Under the pieces are notes generated by a model. It worked only from the letters and a program-made list of their open reading frames with translations. It was not told the origin of the DNA and searched no databases. Shown here piece after piece: positions 44,429 through 55,300 of a DNA stretch of 64,000 nt. Each line of letters starts with the position of its first letter. Position 1 is the first letter of the stretch. Made by a program: the position numbers and the translations under genes. The stretch spans positions 1 through 64,000 of the forward strand of contig JAJTUQ010000003.1 of assembly GCA_021399445.1 (NCBI GenBank). Reading direction: 5' to 3'. Origin of the DNA: Xylogone sp. PMI_703 (lineage: Eukaryota > Ascomycota > Leotiomycetes).

Positions 44429-46439
44429 ATGAGCCCCGACAAGGACAAGGTAGAGGTCACCACGGTCGCTCTAGACAATTTCCAGAAAGGAGTGAGGGGT
44501 CTCAGCGACGATGCCGGAATTCCTGTCAGGTACAGAGGTACGGAGGTTGACAAGAGAGATATGCAGATCTTAGGGAAGCAACAAGTTCTGCGCGTATGTA
44601 CAAATTGCCTGTCCACGCTAGCATCTGGATGAATTACTAGTTTTCTTAGCTTATTCTATTTCGTCGCGTTAACTAACCAACTTGGTGCAGCGAAACTTCA
44701 AGTTCATCACCATGTTAGGCTTCGCAAGTACTGTCGTGGCAAGCTGGGAGCTTTTACTTCCGTACGACCTCCTACCTTGATAGTCGCATAAGCTAGACTG
44801 CAATTGACTGACTTGGAATCTAGGCTCTTCACCTTTGTACTGACTGATGGAGGAAGGGCTGACCTGTTCTGGGGCTTTATCGTCTGCGCATGTGGAATGT
44901 CGCTAGTATACGCTAGCATTGCGGAAATGGCATCTATGTGAGATCTCGCAGCAGAACTTCGGGGCTCCTCCTGGTGTCGAACTACCTCTGATGTGCCTCA
45001 TTTAGGTGTCCTACTGCTGGTGGTCAATATCACTGGGTTTCAGAATTCGCACCACCCCGATTTCAGAAGTTTCTCAGCTACATTGTGGGTAGGTTAAACT
45101 ATTTATTCAGCCCAGCTGCCCCAGCAGGAGTTTAAAAAAGCCTCACCGGCTCACAAAATTTTCGTCAGGCTGGCTATGTGCTATAGGGTGGCAGGTTTAC
45201 CTTGCCGGTGTCTGCTTTATGGTCGGCACCATCATTCAAGGCTTGATAGCGTTGAATGTCACTGACTACGTGTGGCACAATTGGCATGGCACACTTCTAA
45301 CAATCGCCGTCATTGCGTTCTCCATCGCATTTAACACGGTCTTGGCTACACGACTACCTCTTATTGAAGGCACTATCTTGATCCTCCATTTGGCTGGCTT
45401 CTTTGCCATCATCATCCCTCTCTGGATCATGGCTCCCCGTGCACACCCTCTTGTGCTACTCGAATTCAGCAATAATGGTGGCTGGTCAAACACAGGATTG
45501 TCAGCCATGATCGGTCTCATCTCGCCCATGAGCGTGCTTATTGGATATGACTGCTCAGTGCATATGTGTAAGGCTCCACGCTTCCCTTCAATTAACGTGG
45601 GGACACTGACACAGCTACAGCCGAGGAGATTCGAGATGCATCTATCTCTCTCCCTAAGGCAATTATGTGGTCTGTTATCCTAAATGCCATTCTTGGCTTT
45701 CTCATGGCTGTTACTTTGATCTTTACCCTAGGCGATATTGACAGCATCTTGGCCACGCCAACATTCCAGCCTTTCATTCAGGTTTTCTTCAATGCTACCG
45801 GAAGTTATGCCGCTACGAACACGATGACGGTTATTGTCATCATATTGCTAGAATCCTGCTGCATAAGCGAGGTTGCAACGGCGTCTAGACAGATCTGGTC
45901 CTTTGCACGAGACTACGGTCTTCCTGGTTCGGGTTGGCTGTCACAGGTAGGATAGTATTTGCCAATAGCTAACGTAACTGACTTCTTTCCAGGTTATGAC
46001 AGGCTGGAACATCCCACTTCGCACAGTTTGCGTTTCTCTTGTTATCAGCTGCCTCCTCTCCTGCATTAACCTTGGCTCCTCAACTGCCCTGAACGCCATC
46101 AACTCCCTTGGTGGCATCGCGATTCTGTCGTCATACTTTATCACCATCAGTTGTCTTATCTGGAGACGTGTTTCGGGTCAACCTCTTCCACCTCGGCGAT
46201 GGTCGTTAGGCAGGTACGGCCTGTACATTAATATTGCGGCTTTGTCTTTCCTGACACCTATCTGGGTCTTTGCATTCTGGCCACTCGCTACACCGGTAAC
46301 GGCTGCAACTATGAACTGGTCTTCTACAATGTTCGGCGGTGTCCTTGTGTTTGCACTCATCTACTACGTGGTGAAAGGAAGGTATGAGTATGTTGGCCCT
46401 GTATTGCAGGTAAAGCGAGACGAGTCTTTTTGGTTTTAG
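44429..46439 (+). CDS. APC-family amino-acid permease (GABA/choline type)
   Basis: Seven exons: 44429-44593, 44691-44761, 44824-44937, 45006-45088, 45169-45567, 45615-45946 and 45993-46439, giving 536 residues with about 12 membrane helices. A cytoplasmic N-terminus ends 'QQVLRRNFKFITMLGFASTV', the start of helix 1. 'TDGGRADLFWGFIV', 'YASIAEMASM-CPTAGGQYHW' and 'SEFAPPRFQKFLSY' are family signatures. 'GYDCSVHMS-AEEIRDASIS' crosses intron 5, with donor GTAAGG after ATGT. Near the end are 'SSTALNAINSLGGIAILSSY' and 'VKGRYEYVGPVL', typical of fungal GABA/choline permeases. It would import an amino acid, GABA or choline at the plasma membrane by proton symport; the substrate is not decidable. The start ATG 44429 precedes a charged N-terminus of usual length. 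No defects seen. Confidence 0.92.
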
Positions 46440-47521
46440 CCGAATAGAAAGAACCCTAGGGACCCACAGCACCATTACAACCGTGCTGCATCAACAATGC
46501 ATGCATTCCGATTAAAATTCATTCTTATTACACCACTAAAAAGGTTAGTAGGAAGCAACACCATAATACTAGCCAATACTAGCCAATATACAATCTATTG
46601 CGTGCAATAACAAGAAACTTTGTTGAAGGCGTCCCGTTGCCGAGCGCCTGGACTAGATTTCAGACTCTCGAATATTGTATGTATGGATGGAAATTCAACA
46701 GTTGATTGTCCGAAAATATGGTACACTCCAGAGGCGTATATATCTGGCTCTACTTGACCACTATTCAGTCGCTTTTTAGTTCTTTAGTTCAATACAATTA
46801 TATTCAGTTATATGCTACATAGCTACTTTGCCATAACTTTTCTAACAAAACTAATCCGGACAGATGTGTTAGTTGCAGAGTAGGCAAGCTACACCTAGGC
46901 TTGCTAACAGGAAATAGTGGTGCATATAACTAATAATAAGTGCCCTCATGTCCTCAATTACAGACACAGTTGCTACGGTGGAGCCACTTACAGAGGTTAT
47001 GCTTGGCCGTTGAAGTAGCGGAGCCCATGGATAATCCAGCACCCATTTTTTATCTTTATTTTCTTTCTTTTTTCCTTGTCATAATTATAATCTATGTTGG
47101 TTACACTATAATAAGAATTATAATAATATTATTATTTGACTTGCGTGATAATTAAGGACAATATATGTAGCCGCACGGTGAGAGCGACACGCACATCCCG
47201 ACTCCTGAATTCAAGAACAAGATAAATAATCAATGCTCTGAATAGTTCATACAGGATGTATACGGAATGAAATCTTTGTATACTGTACGCCCGCTTTTTG
47301 CATTTGCTTATACTGTGCAGGATCGTATACTGTACAATCTTCGTCAATGTCTAGCTAAACGGAGCCGGTCGGATAGGGGACATATCAGGGACTCTGACGG
47401 AATGCGGGGGTTTCTTATTAACACGATTGCCAAATGGGCATCGAGATAGGGGGTGTGCCCAGCACCGCGCCCGTGCATAGGCTACCGAAGAGCATGAGCG
47501 CCCTAAAGGCAGTGCATTGGC
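46440..47521. other. Intergenic
   Basis: No supported gene. The minus frame at 47351-47569 begins with a hydrophobic run but lacks other support. The 47040-47160 region is T-rich. Confidence 0.45.
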
Positions 47522-48427
47522 TTGCGGGCCTCCCAGTACGAAGACAACCACGGCCCACCGCTGCATCACTTCGCCCTATCTTGCAGGCGAATCGGTCGTA
47601 CCTCTGTACTCAAACCAAGTACCCACAGTGCCCACAGCGCCTCCGGTTTATACGTTCAAGACGGACACAATGACATACTTCTAGTGAGGAGCCGTCAGGC
47701 CGTACCACAGGTAACTGCGCTTAGACCTCCCAACGCGCAGGGCAATACCGGTATCTTCCATACGCTTTCTACAGATTTCCAAGCAGTACGTCATTGTCAA
47801 TATCTCGAGGGTCATCAGTTCAAGTTCTTAATCAATCCCTTATTTTATAGTAGTTCCCGTGGTCACTTCTCGAGGATGTTCCCGCCCTGTCTGCTCTGGC
47901 CTATACCAAACATGACAGCTCGAGAACCTGGGGTATTTAATAGGGATACGCCTTCAAGGAATCGCACAAGCCATTTTTGGATGAACAGGACCTATGTTAT
48001 CAGCGGGCATAGATGGGATGAAGTATTTGATATATTAAAGGGATCTCAGTTGAAGACGAGCATCATTGATAAGAGTCCGTTTCGCCCAGGCCGGCATGGT
48101 TCTATGCTTCTAGCGCTTTCTCGTACACTTAACTAGCTAATAGGTTATGTTTCCACACTTGTAACGGTCAACGGCGAACCTTTACTTATTAGTTTTAGTG
48201 TTTACCATGAAAACAAGAAACTCCTTTGTAATCTTATAAAGCTGAACCTTGCAAGGTTGCGATCCGAGAAAGTTATTCTCCCTGGATTAGATAACCGTCC
48301 GGATGCTTCATACAGCATTTTCTACTCCAAGAACGGTGGGGTTGGCGTCATAACTATGTGTAATCGTTGCAGTGGTCATCCGAAGCTATGTCATACTTTT
48401 CACGACGAATTGTTGAAGGTTGCCTAG
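47522..48427 (+). pseudogene. Unrecognised reading frame with one in-frame TAG
   Basis: A frame of 204 codons ends at TAG 48134-48136, and the same frame stays open for a further 96 codons to TAG 48425. The second part reads like real protein ('VSTLVTVNGEPLLISFSVYH', 'LNLARLRSEKVILPGLDNRP', 'CNRCSGHPKLCHTFHDELLK') and has no Met start of its own. The first part is less convincing. 'AVRHCQYLEGHQFKFL' vaguely recalls a retroelement RNase H but lacks its aspartates. Either a gene killed by a nonsense mutation or an unrecognised intron around 48134 would explain it. Family unknown. Confidence 0.35.
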
Positions 48428-50591
48428 AGCCCCCAATTTGAATTGTCGGCTAAACGATCTATTCAGACGGGCAGCAGTCACTGGGGGTTCAGCATCATAA
48501 CTTAAATATTCATGAAAATGGTTTGCGGAAGAGAAACACAGCCAAAGGAGGAGTGCGTAATATTAAGATTGACGAGGGCATGGTATCATATACCGTCGAA
48601 AATCACAAGGGTTATCGAAGTAGTGGCAATATCAAGAGAATTCATCGATTCATGCCACGAGAAGCAGGATCGTGGGTATATTTTACTGGATTAGACATCA
48701 TGTATTGTGCGCACAGTGCAGGTTGAGTGACAATGAAGATTGGTTCAATTATCCTCCGCGAGAGAAGATGTATTGTGCGTACAGTACAAGTTTCCTGTTG
48801 GTGCTCACCCGAAATTGGTGCTCATCTCTGGAAATTACCCCACGGGCCCCCATCTCGCTGAAATTGCTCCCATAACTTTTCCGACCTCATACTAAGTCAC
48901 TACTTTTCGTAGTCGTAGAAAGCTATATTTGCTGTATGAATGAGCTAACATATATGTTTAAACGACATCCCTGCGAGATGAAACTACCGTAGCAAAGCTG
49001 ACAATATTGACTAAAGTGTACAACTTCCACTAAAAAGTTTCCTTGGCGTTTTTATGTTAACCTCATCATGTACCTGGCATCGTCTACTTCTTATCTCTTT
49101 GATTTTCTCGAAGAAATCTTGTTTATCAGCTGATTAATTTAGATAATAAGTATTATGTAGTAAGGACTTAATAAGAACGATTTCTAAGTTTTCTAATCTT
49201 AAACCACGTTTTTACATGTTAAAACTTCAACAGGGACTTAGAATAATTATTAGTTAAAAGACAAGAGAACTGCTTATGTCTAAGGTCAAAGGTAGTAGAG
49301 ATTATAAGGGTAATAAATAGTAGTTTCATGAACCTCTAAAATCAGAGTATATGTTTACTAACTGTTTTTAGAAAACGTATTTTATAGTTATATCTCTTGT
49401 GGATAAAGTTAGCCTAATTTGCTGTAAAGTATTATTAACTAATAATAAAGTTATTAAAAGATACGCTTACTCTTTAGTATGATTATAAAAGAGGGGTCAA
49501 CAGAATTTAAAGTTAATTTTATAAGATATCATAATTACAAGATTCTTATTAATGTAATCTAATACAGCTTAACTTCCTCCATCTATAAAAGTTTTTTTAT
49601 ACGAAATGTAATTAACATTATAAGATACATTAAAGTTCTAAGTCATGAAACCGTTTTCAAGAGGCAGAAAACAAGTAAGTTAGAGGAGAACACATTTAGC
49701 AGCAAGATGCTTTCCAAGCAGCAAATTAGCCAGTATGGAGGCTGTGGAGGAGAAAACCCGCAGGGAAGATATGCACTCTATTATTTATGAGGTGAAACAG
49801 CTGCAAGTGGAAAATGGTATTGGTTGTTGAAATACCTGCAATTTAGTTGGGTGTGTCAGCCTCACGACGGGATCGCCTCGAAGGGGCGTTTATGAACCAG
49901 TTCTAGACCGTCGACCGTCAGGAGTGTGCCTCTGTACCTCTACACCTGTTTATTAAGCGCACAAACATTGTGTCGGTTGGGAAACAATGATTTTTCTGTG
50001 GAAAGTATCTAGATTAGTTCTGTTGAATATTACGGTAATAATAACACTTCACCACTAGCCCCGCACACTCACCACAACCTCCACATAGTGGAGCTTACTA
50101 CTACTAGGGCTTATAATCTAGAGTTTACAGCTCTGCACGCTACAGAAGTATTTACGGTTACTATCGGAGTTTTACGGTAGTTACTACAGCCGTATTACCG
50201 TCCCGTAAACCTGCATATAGAGACCTACTTTAGCTCATATAGCAATTGAGTCTTTCTACGGCTCTGAACTCGTATCATGCGCTTGATTATGTTGCTCTAA
50301 TTCAACAAGTTCAATACCTTATTTCGTGATAATCTTGATTCTTATGAACCGCTTATCGTCGCTGTAATACCAGCCCCATGGGACTCGATTCTCATTGCTT
50401 CCATCGTAACCGATTGATTGCTTTGTCTCTGGGTAAAATCTGAAGTTCACACACTGACTCTGACTTCTACCTACGTATCGACAGCGCATGCAAAGATAAA
50501 GCAGCTAACCCAAAATGATACTTCCGTGCGCTCAGACATAAGCAAGCTTTATGCAAGTCATCCTTGCCTCGAACCTTAACGCGCTTCTCTT
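48428..50591. other. Gene-free stretch, partly RIP-like
   Basis: 48.5-48.9 kb holds three overlapping frames of 60-67 codons with no resemblance to anything. 49.1-49.7 kb is AT-rich debris. 49.7-50.6 kb has normal composition without a gene. Confidence 0.45.
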
Positions 50592-51254
50592 TCAACTTTG
50601 TCCGTCCGAAAAGCAGCATGCGCTTTTCATCCCTTCCAACTTTGAATGACTAGGACTTTGATCTCTTTCACGACTTTGCGAGGGTGACAACGATAATTCG
50701 TCCACATTCATCATGGAGTCATCAGGCGTCCATGGTTTGGAGTATGACTTGGAGGCTACATGTGACGGAGCAACTGAGTTGATGAAGGGGACGAGGACGG
50801 ATTCATCCATCAATCCGTAGATGATCTTTAGGGCCTGCTCCAGGTGTGATGGATGAGGCGGGATGAAGTTATTGGGTAATGAAACTAATTCATCCCTTAC
50901 TTGGGAAGGTAGGTTGACTTCGCGTGGGCTGTTCTGCGCAATGTAGACATCTAGTAATTTCTGCCATAACATCCGAACATATGCACAGTCTGGCGTTTCT
51001 GGTGATAACAGGGTAGTCGGGTCTCGATCAACCATGGCCTGGTAATGCTTACTATATCTTGAAGCATCCATCGTAAACTCCAAGGTCTCTAGGCAATGGT
51101 TCTGCGAGAGGAACTGCGTGAAGGCGCTTAAAGTCCATGGTGACGAGGACTCATCTGCTAACACTTCTCGTAGGGTAGGTCGTTGCGGGCGGGAAGGACT
51201 ACGCGGGATTGTTAGGCCCAGAGGCCTCGGTGGCTGTAAATCTCCTCCAGACAT
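50592..51254 (-). CDS. RGS-domain protein (regulator of G-protein signalling)
   Basis: From the first in-frame ATG at 51254, the product has 220 residues; the frame is open upstream to 51323. The RGS domain (about residues 25-175) opens with 'RPTLREVLADESSSPWTLSA' and 'FTQFLSQNHCLETLEFTMDA', a classic fungal RGS start. 'YVRMLWQKLLDVYIAQNSPR' and 'LEQALKIIYGLMDESVLVPF' follow. RGS proteins speed GTP hydrolysis by G-alpha subunits and so switch off receptor signalling controlling growth, sporulation or virulence. The tail is Ser/Glu-rich and probably disordered. A possible acceptor (ACACAG) at about 51295 suggests a 5' exon that I could not identify, so the N-terminus is uncertain. It lacks the DEP domains of FlbA-type proteins in what is visible. 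Confidence 0.85.
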   Translation of the reverse strand: MSGGDLQPPRPLGLTIPRSPSRPQRPTLREVLADESSSPWTLSAFTQFLSQNHCLETLEFTMDASRYSKHYQAMVDRDPTTLLSPETPDCAYVRMLWQKLLDVYIAQNSPREVNLPSQVRDELVSLPNNFIPPHPSHLEQALKIIYGLMDESVLVPFINSVAPSHVASKSYSKPWTPDDSMMNVDELSLSPSQSRERDQSPSHSKLEGMKSACCFSDGQS

Positions 51255-52318
51255 GAATCCTTCGTCTGCGTCGCAATCCGAGATATAAGATCCTGTGTTT
51301 AGCTTTAATACTAACCTACACAAATAAGTTGACGTAATTCATGCGCCACAGGCTGCCTTTTTGAGATGTGGCGCAAACCGTCGCTGTTTAGGTTTACCAA
51401 GTGCAGATTTGATCATGTCATAGAAGTTGGATTATTAGATCCTCGTGAAACATCTCATTAATGCTTAAAAGCTCCCTGGGTTTACCGTAAAATCCTAGCT
51501 ATAAGAACGTAAGGATAAATCTCTAGCCTTTACCTACTTATTTTGCTGACAGTCACCTATTCTAACATTTAATTAGCTTAACAGTTATGAGATGTAATAT
51601 GGAATAATTGATAATAGAAGTTCGGACTTTTAATTATCTAAGTATGAAATCATAGGGACTGTCTGAAATTTCGAATTGAGCGATTTATCACACGTGATGG
51701 CTCTGTCCGTTTACTGTGAGAACGACTAACGAAGATGACTATGGTGATAGGCGACCTTGGGACTTTAAGCAGGATGATTCTTGGAGGTTGGAGGGTTGTC
51801 TATTTCAACAAACTTCGAGGCCCAATCATCTGTATTTGCCGCAAAACGTTTAATATTTGTACACAATTTATGAAATACTGTATATTTACTAAAATTATTC
51901 CTTGGGTTTCCCTGGTGTAACAGGTTGATGCCCCCCGGGGGTATGATTCTGGTCCCTAACCCGAGGGCCAAGTACTGTACACTCTTTATAATACGTGAGT
52001 GTCGATTCATTTTTTCAGGCGAGTGTCAGAATAGTCAACTATAATATATATTATATAATACATATTATATAAAGCACTTTTGAAGTAATAAGCATTTACA
52101 CAAAAGTTAAGACTATTTTTCTTTTGTTAATAATAAACGAAAACAACACTGTATCGATTTTACTTTTTCTCCCAGTGGACGAGGTTATTATTGTATTGAT
52201 CAACCCCAACTAGAGCCAGATACACCACACTCCATCCAGACAGAACCGTAACAGTTCCTATAACTCTGGCAAGCAAGTTTACTATGTTTGTGACCATTTA
52301 CACAATCCGTCTTGCGCC
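51255..52318. other. Intergenic
   Basis: Open frames at 51735-51920 (+) and 51765-52010 (-) overlap antisense and look accidental. An AT palindromic run (atatatattatata) lies near 52040. A 5' exon of the RGS gene may be hidden in the left part. Confidence 0.4.
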
Positions 52319-52771
52319 TTACACTCTATCATTGTTCCCCTTACCGGGCTCCTTTGGAGGATGCGTAGGACATGGTTTTGTCTTTGTCTCCGTCTTTACA
52401 ACGACTTTCGTGATCGTGACAGGCGGTGGCGTCACTGTCTGTGTAATTGGTTTTGTAACTGTGACCGTTGTTTTGACTGGTTTGGTAACTGTGACCGTTG
52501 TTTTGACTGGTTTGGTAACTGTGACCGTTGTTTTGACTGGTTTGGTAACTGTGACCGTTGTTTTGATTGGTTTGGTAACCGTCACCGTTTGCGTGATCGG
52601 TTTGGTGACAGTTACTGTTTGTCTGATCGGTTTAGTGACAGTTACTGTTTGTGTGATCGGTTTGGTGACAGTTGCTGTTTGTGTGACTGTTTTTGTAACC
52701 TTGTTGTAACCATCCGGGATAGCCGCTGCATAAGCTGCCAGAGCGAAAACGATTGTGACAGTGAGTCTCAT
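52319..52771 (-). CDS. Secreted Thr/Val-rich tandem-repeat protein
   Basis: 150 residues from ATG 52771; an ATG six codons upstream (52789) is less suitable because it spoils the signal peptide. Residues 1-17 (MRLTVTIVFALAAYAAA) form a clear signal peptide, followed by 'IPDGYNK'. Then come eight 10-residue repeats, four of type TQTVTVTKPI and four of type KTTVTVTKPV/I. A tail 'PPPVTITKVVVKTETKTK' follows, with a single Cys, and a basic, Pro/Gly-rich end. There is no GPI signal or known domain. The alternating Thr-Val pattern suggests beta-strands or heavy O-mannosylation, fitting a wall or surface protein or an effector-like secreted protein. The last three KTTVTVTKPV-coding units are almost identical in DNA, pointing to recent expansion. 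No intron is evident. The function is unknown. Confidence 0.75.
   Translation of the reverse strand: MRLTVTIVFALAAYAAAIPDGYNKVTKTVTQTATVTKPITQTVTVTKPIRQTVTVTKPITQTVTVTKPIKTTVTVTKPVKTTVTVTKPVKTTVTVTKPVKTTVTVTKPITQTVTPPPVTITKVVVKTETKTKPCPTHPPKEPGKGNNDRV
52446..52690 (-). repeat. 30-bp coding minisatellite, eight units
   Basis: Eight 30-bp units with two sub-types: 'ggtttggtaactgtgaccgt...' (plus-strand sense; units at the left are nearly identical) and 'ggtttggtgacagttactgt...' at the right. All units keep length 30, so the repeat number can change without shifting the frame. Confidence 0.92.
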
Positions 52772-54285
52772 TTTATGGTAGATATTCACGGCTACGATGT
52801 CTCTTAATAAGTGCTTCCAATATTGATTGCATTAGAACTTACCAAGGAGCCAGCACAACAAGAGGAAAAGAGTGTTAAAAGTAACCTTTTGGTTGATAAG
52901 TGATTCAAGTGATAAGTTCAAAGAGATTTGGAATTTTTGGGAGGCCGTCCACGCCTTTATCTCACTGATACATTCTGAGGAGAACATATCTTTGGTTCAA
53001 TTAACCAAAATTAGATTCAACTCGTCCTAAATTCCCGGTGACGTAAGTATGGATAAGAGAATCATAAGACTTATTCTTGACCTTGCCGTCTCTTTAGCAA
53101 CGTGAACCTGAAAGCTATTAGGGACAAGGCATATTCTAAATTTGACAGATGCTTTGCATAAGGGAATACGGTTCTAAAAATAGAAATACCCATAAAATTG
53201 GTTGGGACGATTATTCATTGTAGTTTTAACTGGCATACCATTTGGGCAAATGGGATGAGTAAGGCTCGGACTCTCTTGGCTGATGAAAGCTGATGTTCTG
53301 GATTTCTAGTTGGAGTATTTCGGTGACAGCTTCTATGCACAACTGGTAACAGCTGATCCCGTATAACTGTCAGACCACCAAGACACTCAGGGCTTCAGGC
53401 TTAGCAGGTGGGCTCCGATCCCTTGAGTATCTGAACCACCCACATGTAGGCGCTGCCACGGAAACATGTCTTAGACCGGTGGCTCAGTCAGGAGAGAACG
53501 GCCGGCACGGTGACTCGATGATAATTGGGTTCGGTATTGGCGGCTAACGGACTGGGTTGCGCAAGTTAAGAAGTTTAGGAGACGGAATTCAGCCGCATTC
53601 TAGCTTGGCACTAAAGGAGAGCACTGGAAGTTATTTCTGTACTACGTCTTTGCATTTTAATACGCAACGCCGCCACGCGTGACACCTGTATCGCTGTACA
53701 CCTTACGAACTAAAACGCAAGGAAAAGCGGCCCAATGAGGAATTATGGTCTCGTACGATCGCCGAAGGATAATGAGCCTGCCAGAAACCAGTATTACCAG
53801 GAAGTTTACTACTGCAGGCATAGTACAAAGCATAATAGCACACCCTGCCTTTGTAAGGTTTCGAGAACACTACTGAGACAACCATTCAATACGTGTTTCA
53901 TCTACTCAAGAAAGCGTCTTGCGTATAACTTTAAAAATACAATAAAAGATATCATTGGTAAGTAAGCAAAGCAACAGAAAGATTACAATATCAACCAGAA
54001 GTACCACCTTCATGCTGCAATTCAAGAACGAGAGTTTAAAGAAGTCTGTATTAGACTTATTACTGTTTGAAATCTTCTTCGTTCTTTGCTCAATTAGTCT
54101 AAGTTTAGGAGCATTATCTTATCTGTTAATTATATAGCTAAAGGTATGTTGATATTAGCTGGGCAAGACGTTCCTAAACTTATCCTATTAACTTATTTCT
54201 TTCATTATAATCAGTTTTTGAAGAAGTTATAAAATACTTTCTCTTGAATCCATTTTTCAATCGATGTGTGGACTTTACTAATAAA
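52772..54285. other. Intergenic
   Basis: Contains the promoter side of the repeat-protein gene, then 53.0-53.7 kb of ordinary sequence without a gene. Small frames at 53.7-54.1 kb have no support. Composition turns AT-rich from 53.95 kb. Confidence 0.45.
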
Positions 54286-55300
54286 CATAGACCTTCAAGT
54301 AATAGTAGTACATTAGGCTAATGCAGAGATACGTCACGTTGAATGTGTTTTACTTTTATTAAAGGAGTTTAAGGAGTTATATAACGGCGAGGAGTAGGCT
54401 AAAGTTTTTCTAAAAGTGATTCAAGAGATTAACTTACAGGATAAACTTACATTCTTTATAATGGATAGTCATATTTCAAATATAAGATGTTATGTTATAT
54501 TACAGAAAAGATTGAAAACTCTGACCTAATTCTTTATAGAGTATACTGTTATGTTATATCCTTAATCTTGTAGTCCAGGCTTTCTTATTTGGTTCATTGA
54601 AGCAGAGCAGTAAGAACCGAACAAGGAAGATGTTATTAATCTAGTTATTCAAGAGGTTATTTAACTTTCCAAGGACTCGAATCTGGGTTTAGTGATAAAC
54701 AAGAGTTTATGTACGAATAGCAAAGGCTAAAATCTCTCGGTAAACTGTATAATATTAACGTATGGACATGTGTATTAAATGAACAATATAATGATTTTGT
54801 AATAGTTATCGGCTGAACAATTCCGTTGGATAATGATACTTGTTAGAATTCTTGGTTTGTAGAGGTTGACGTGGTACTGTTTAAGTATAGAGAATTAAGA
54901 GATTACATTGATAAGTATTAGATAAATTAGATAACGATACTATATCTAGAAAGGACTAGCAAGAACTAAAGGATATAAAAGAGTTTTTATAACCTTTTGT
55001 AGAATATATGCTAAATACTTAAGGAATTATAACAACGTTAGACTTTATTTTCGAAAGTATAGAATTAATTATCGAGCATTTGACCGATATGAAGATTAAA
55101 TATAGTTATAACCAGAAATACTCACGTAGATCTTAACAGGCTAGTTCAAATTCAATAAGTATTATAGTCTCACCGAAGATATAGCAGTTTACTTAACCTT
55201 AATCCTTCTTCAATCTGAACTACGGAAAGTATATTTTGAAAAGTCTTGCTATCATCAGAGACAGTGTATTAAGCCCGCTGTCATAGCCGTACGAAATATG
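54286..55300 (+). pseudogene. hAT transposase relic, RIP-damaged
   Basis: Plus-strand fragments in the order expected of a hAT transposase: a catalytic-region trace near 54460-54490 ('MDSHISNIRCYVI'), 'QGRCY' and 'SLGKLYNINVWTCV' near 54600-54770, 'IPLDNDTC-NSWF' near 54830 (usually LDNDTRWNSW), 'YRELRDYIDKY', 'DTISRKD-QELKDIKEFL-PF', then 'LDFIFESIELIIEHL' near 55050. Stops replace expected Trp/Gln codons. No terminal repeats found. It resembles the family of the 26.3-28.0 kb relic but could be another lineage. Confidence 0.7.

Noticed and set aside
41000..46439. A biosynthetic gene cluster around the permease and rhodopsin-family gene
   Set aside because: No polyketide synthase, NRPS, terpene synthase, P450 or similar core enzyme is present anywhere in the window.
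47351..47569. Minus frame beginning with a hydrophobic, signal-peptide-like run
   Set aside because: The rest is Arg/Pro/Ser-rich without structure and overlaps the plus-strand frame at 47522; probably chance.
52284..52807. Two long plus-strand frames (141 and 148 codons) across the repeat gene, one rich in Val/Thr, the other in Cys/Arg/Asp
   Set aside because: They arise because a 30-bp repeat without stops stays open in every frame. Only the minus-strand frame has a signal peptide and a sensible tail.
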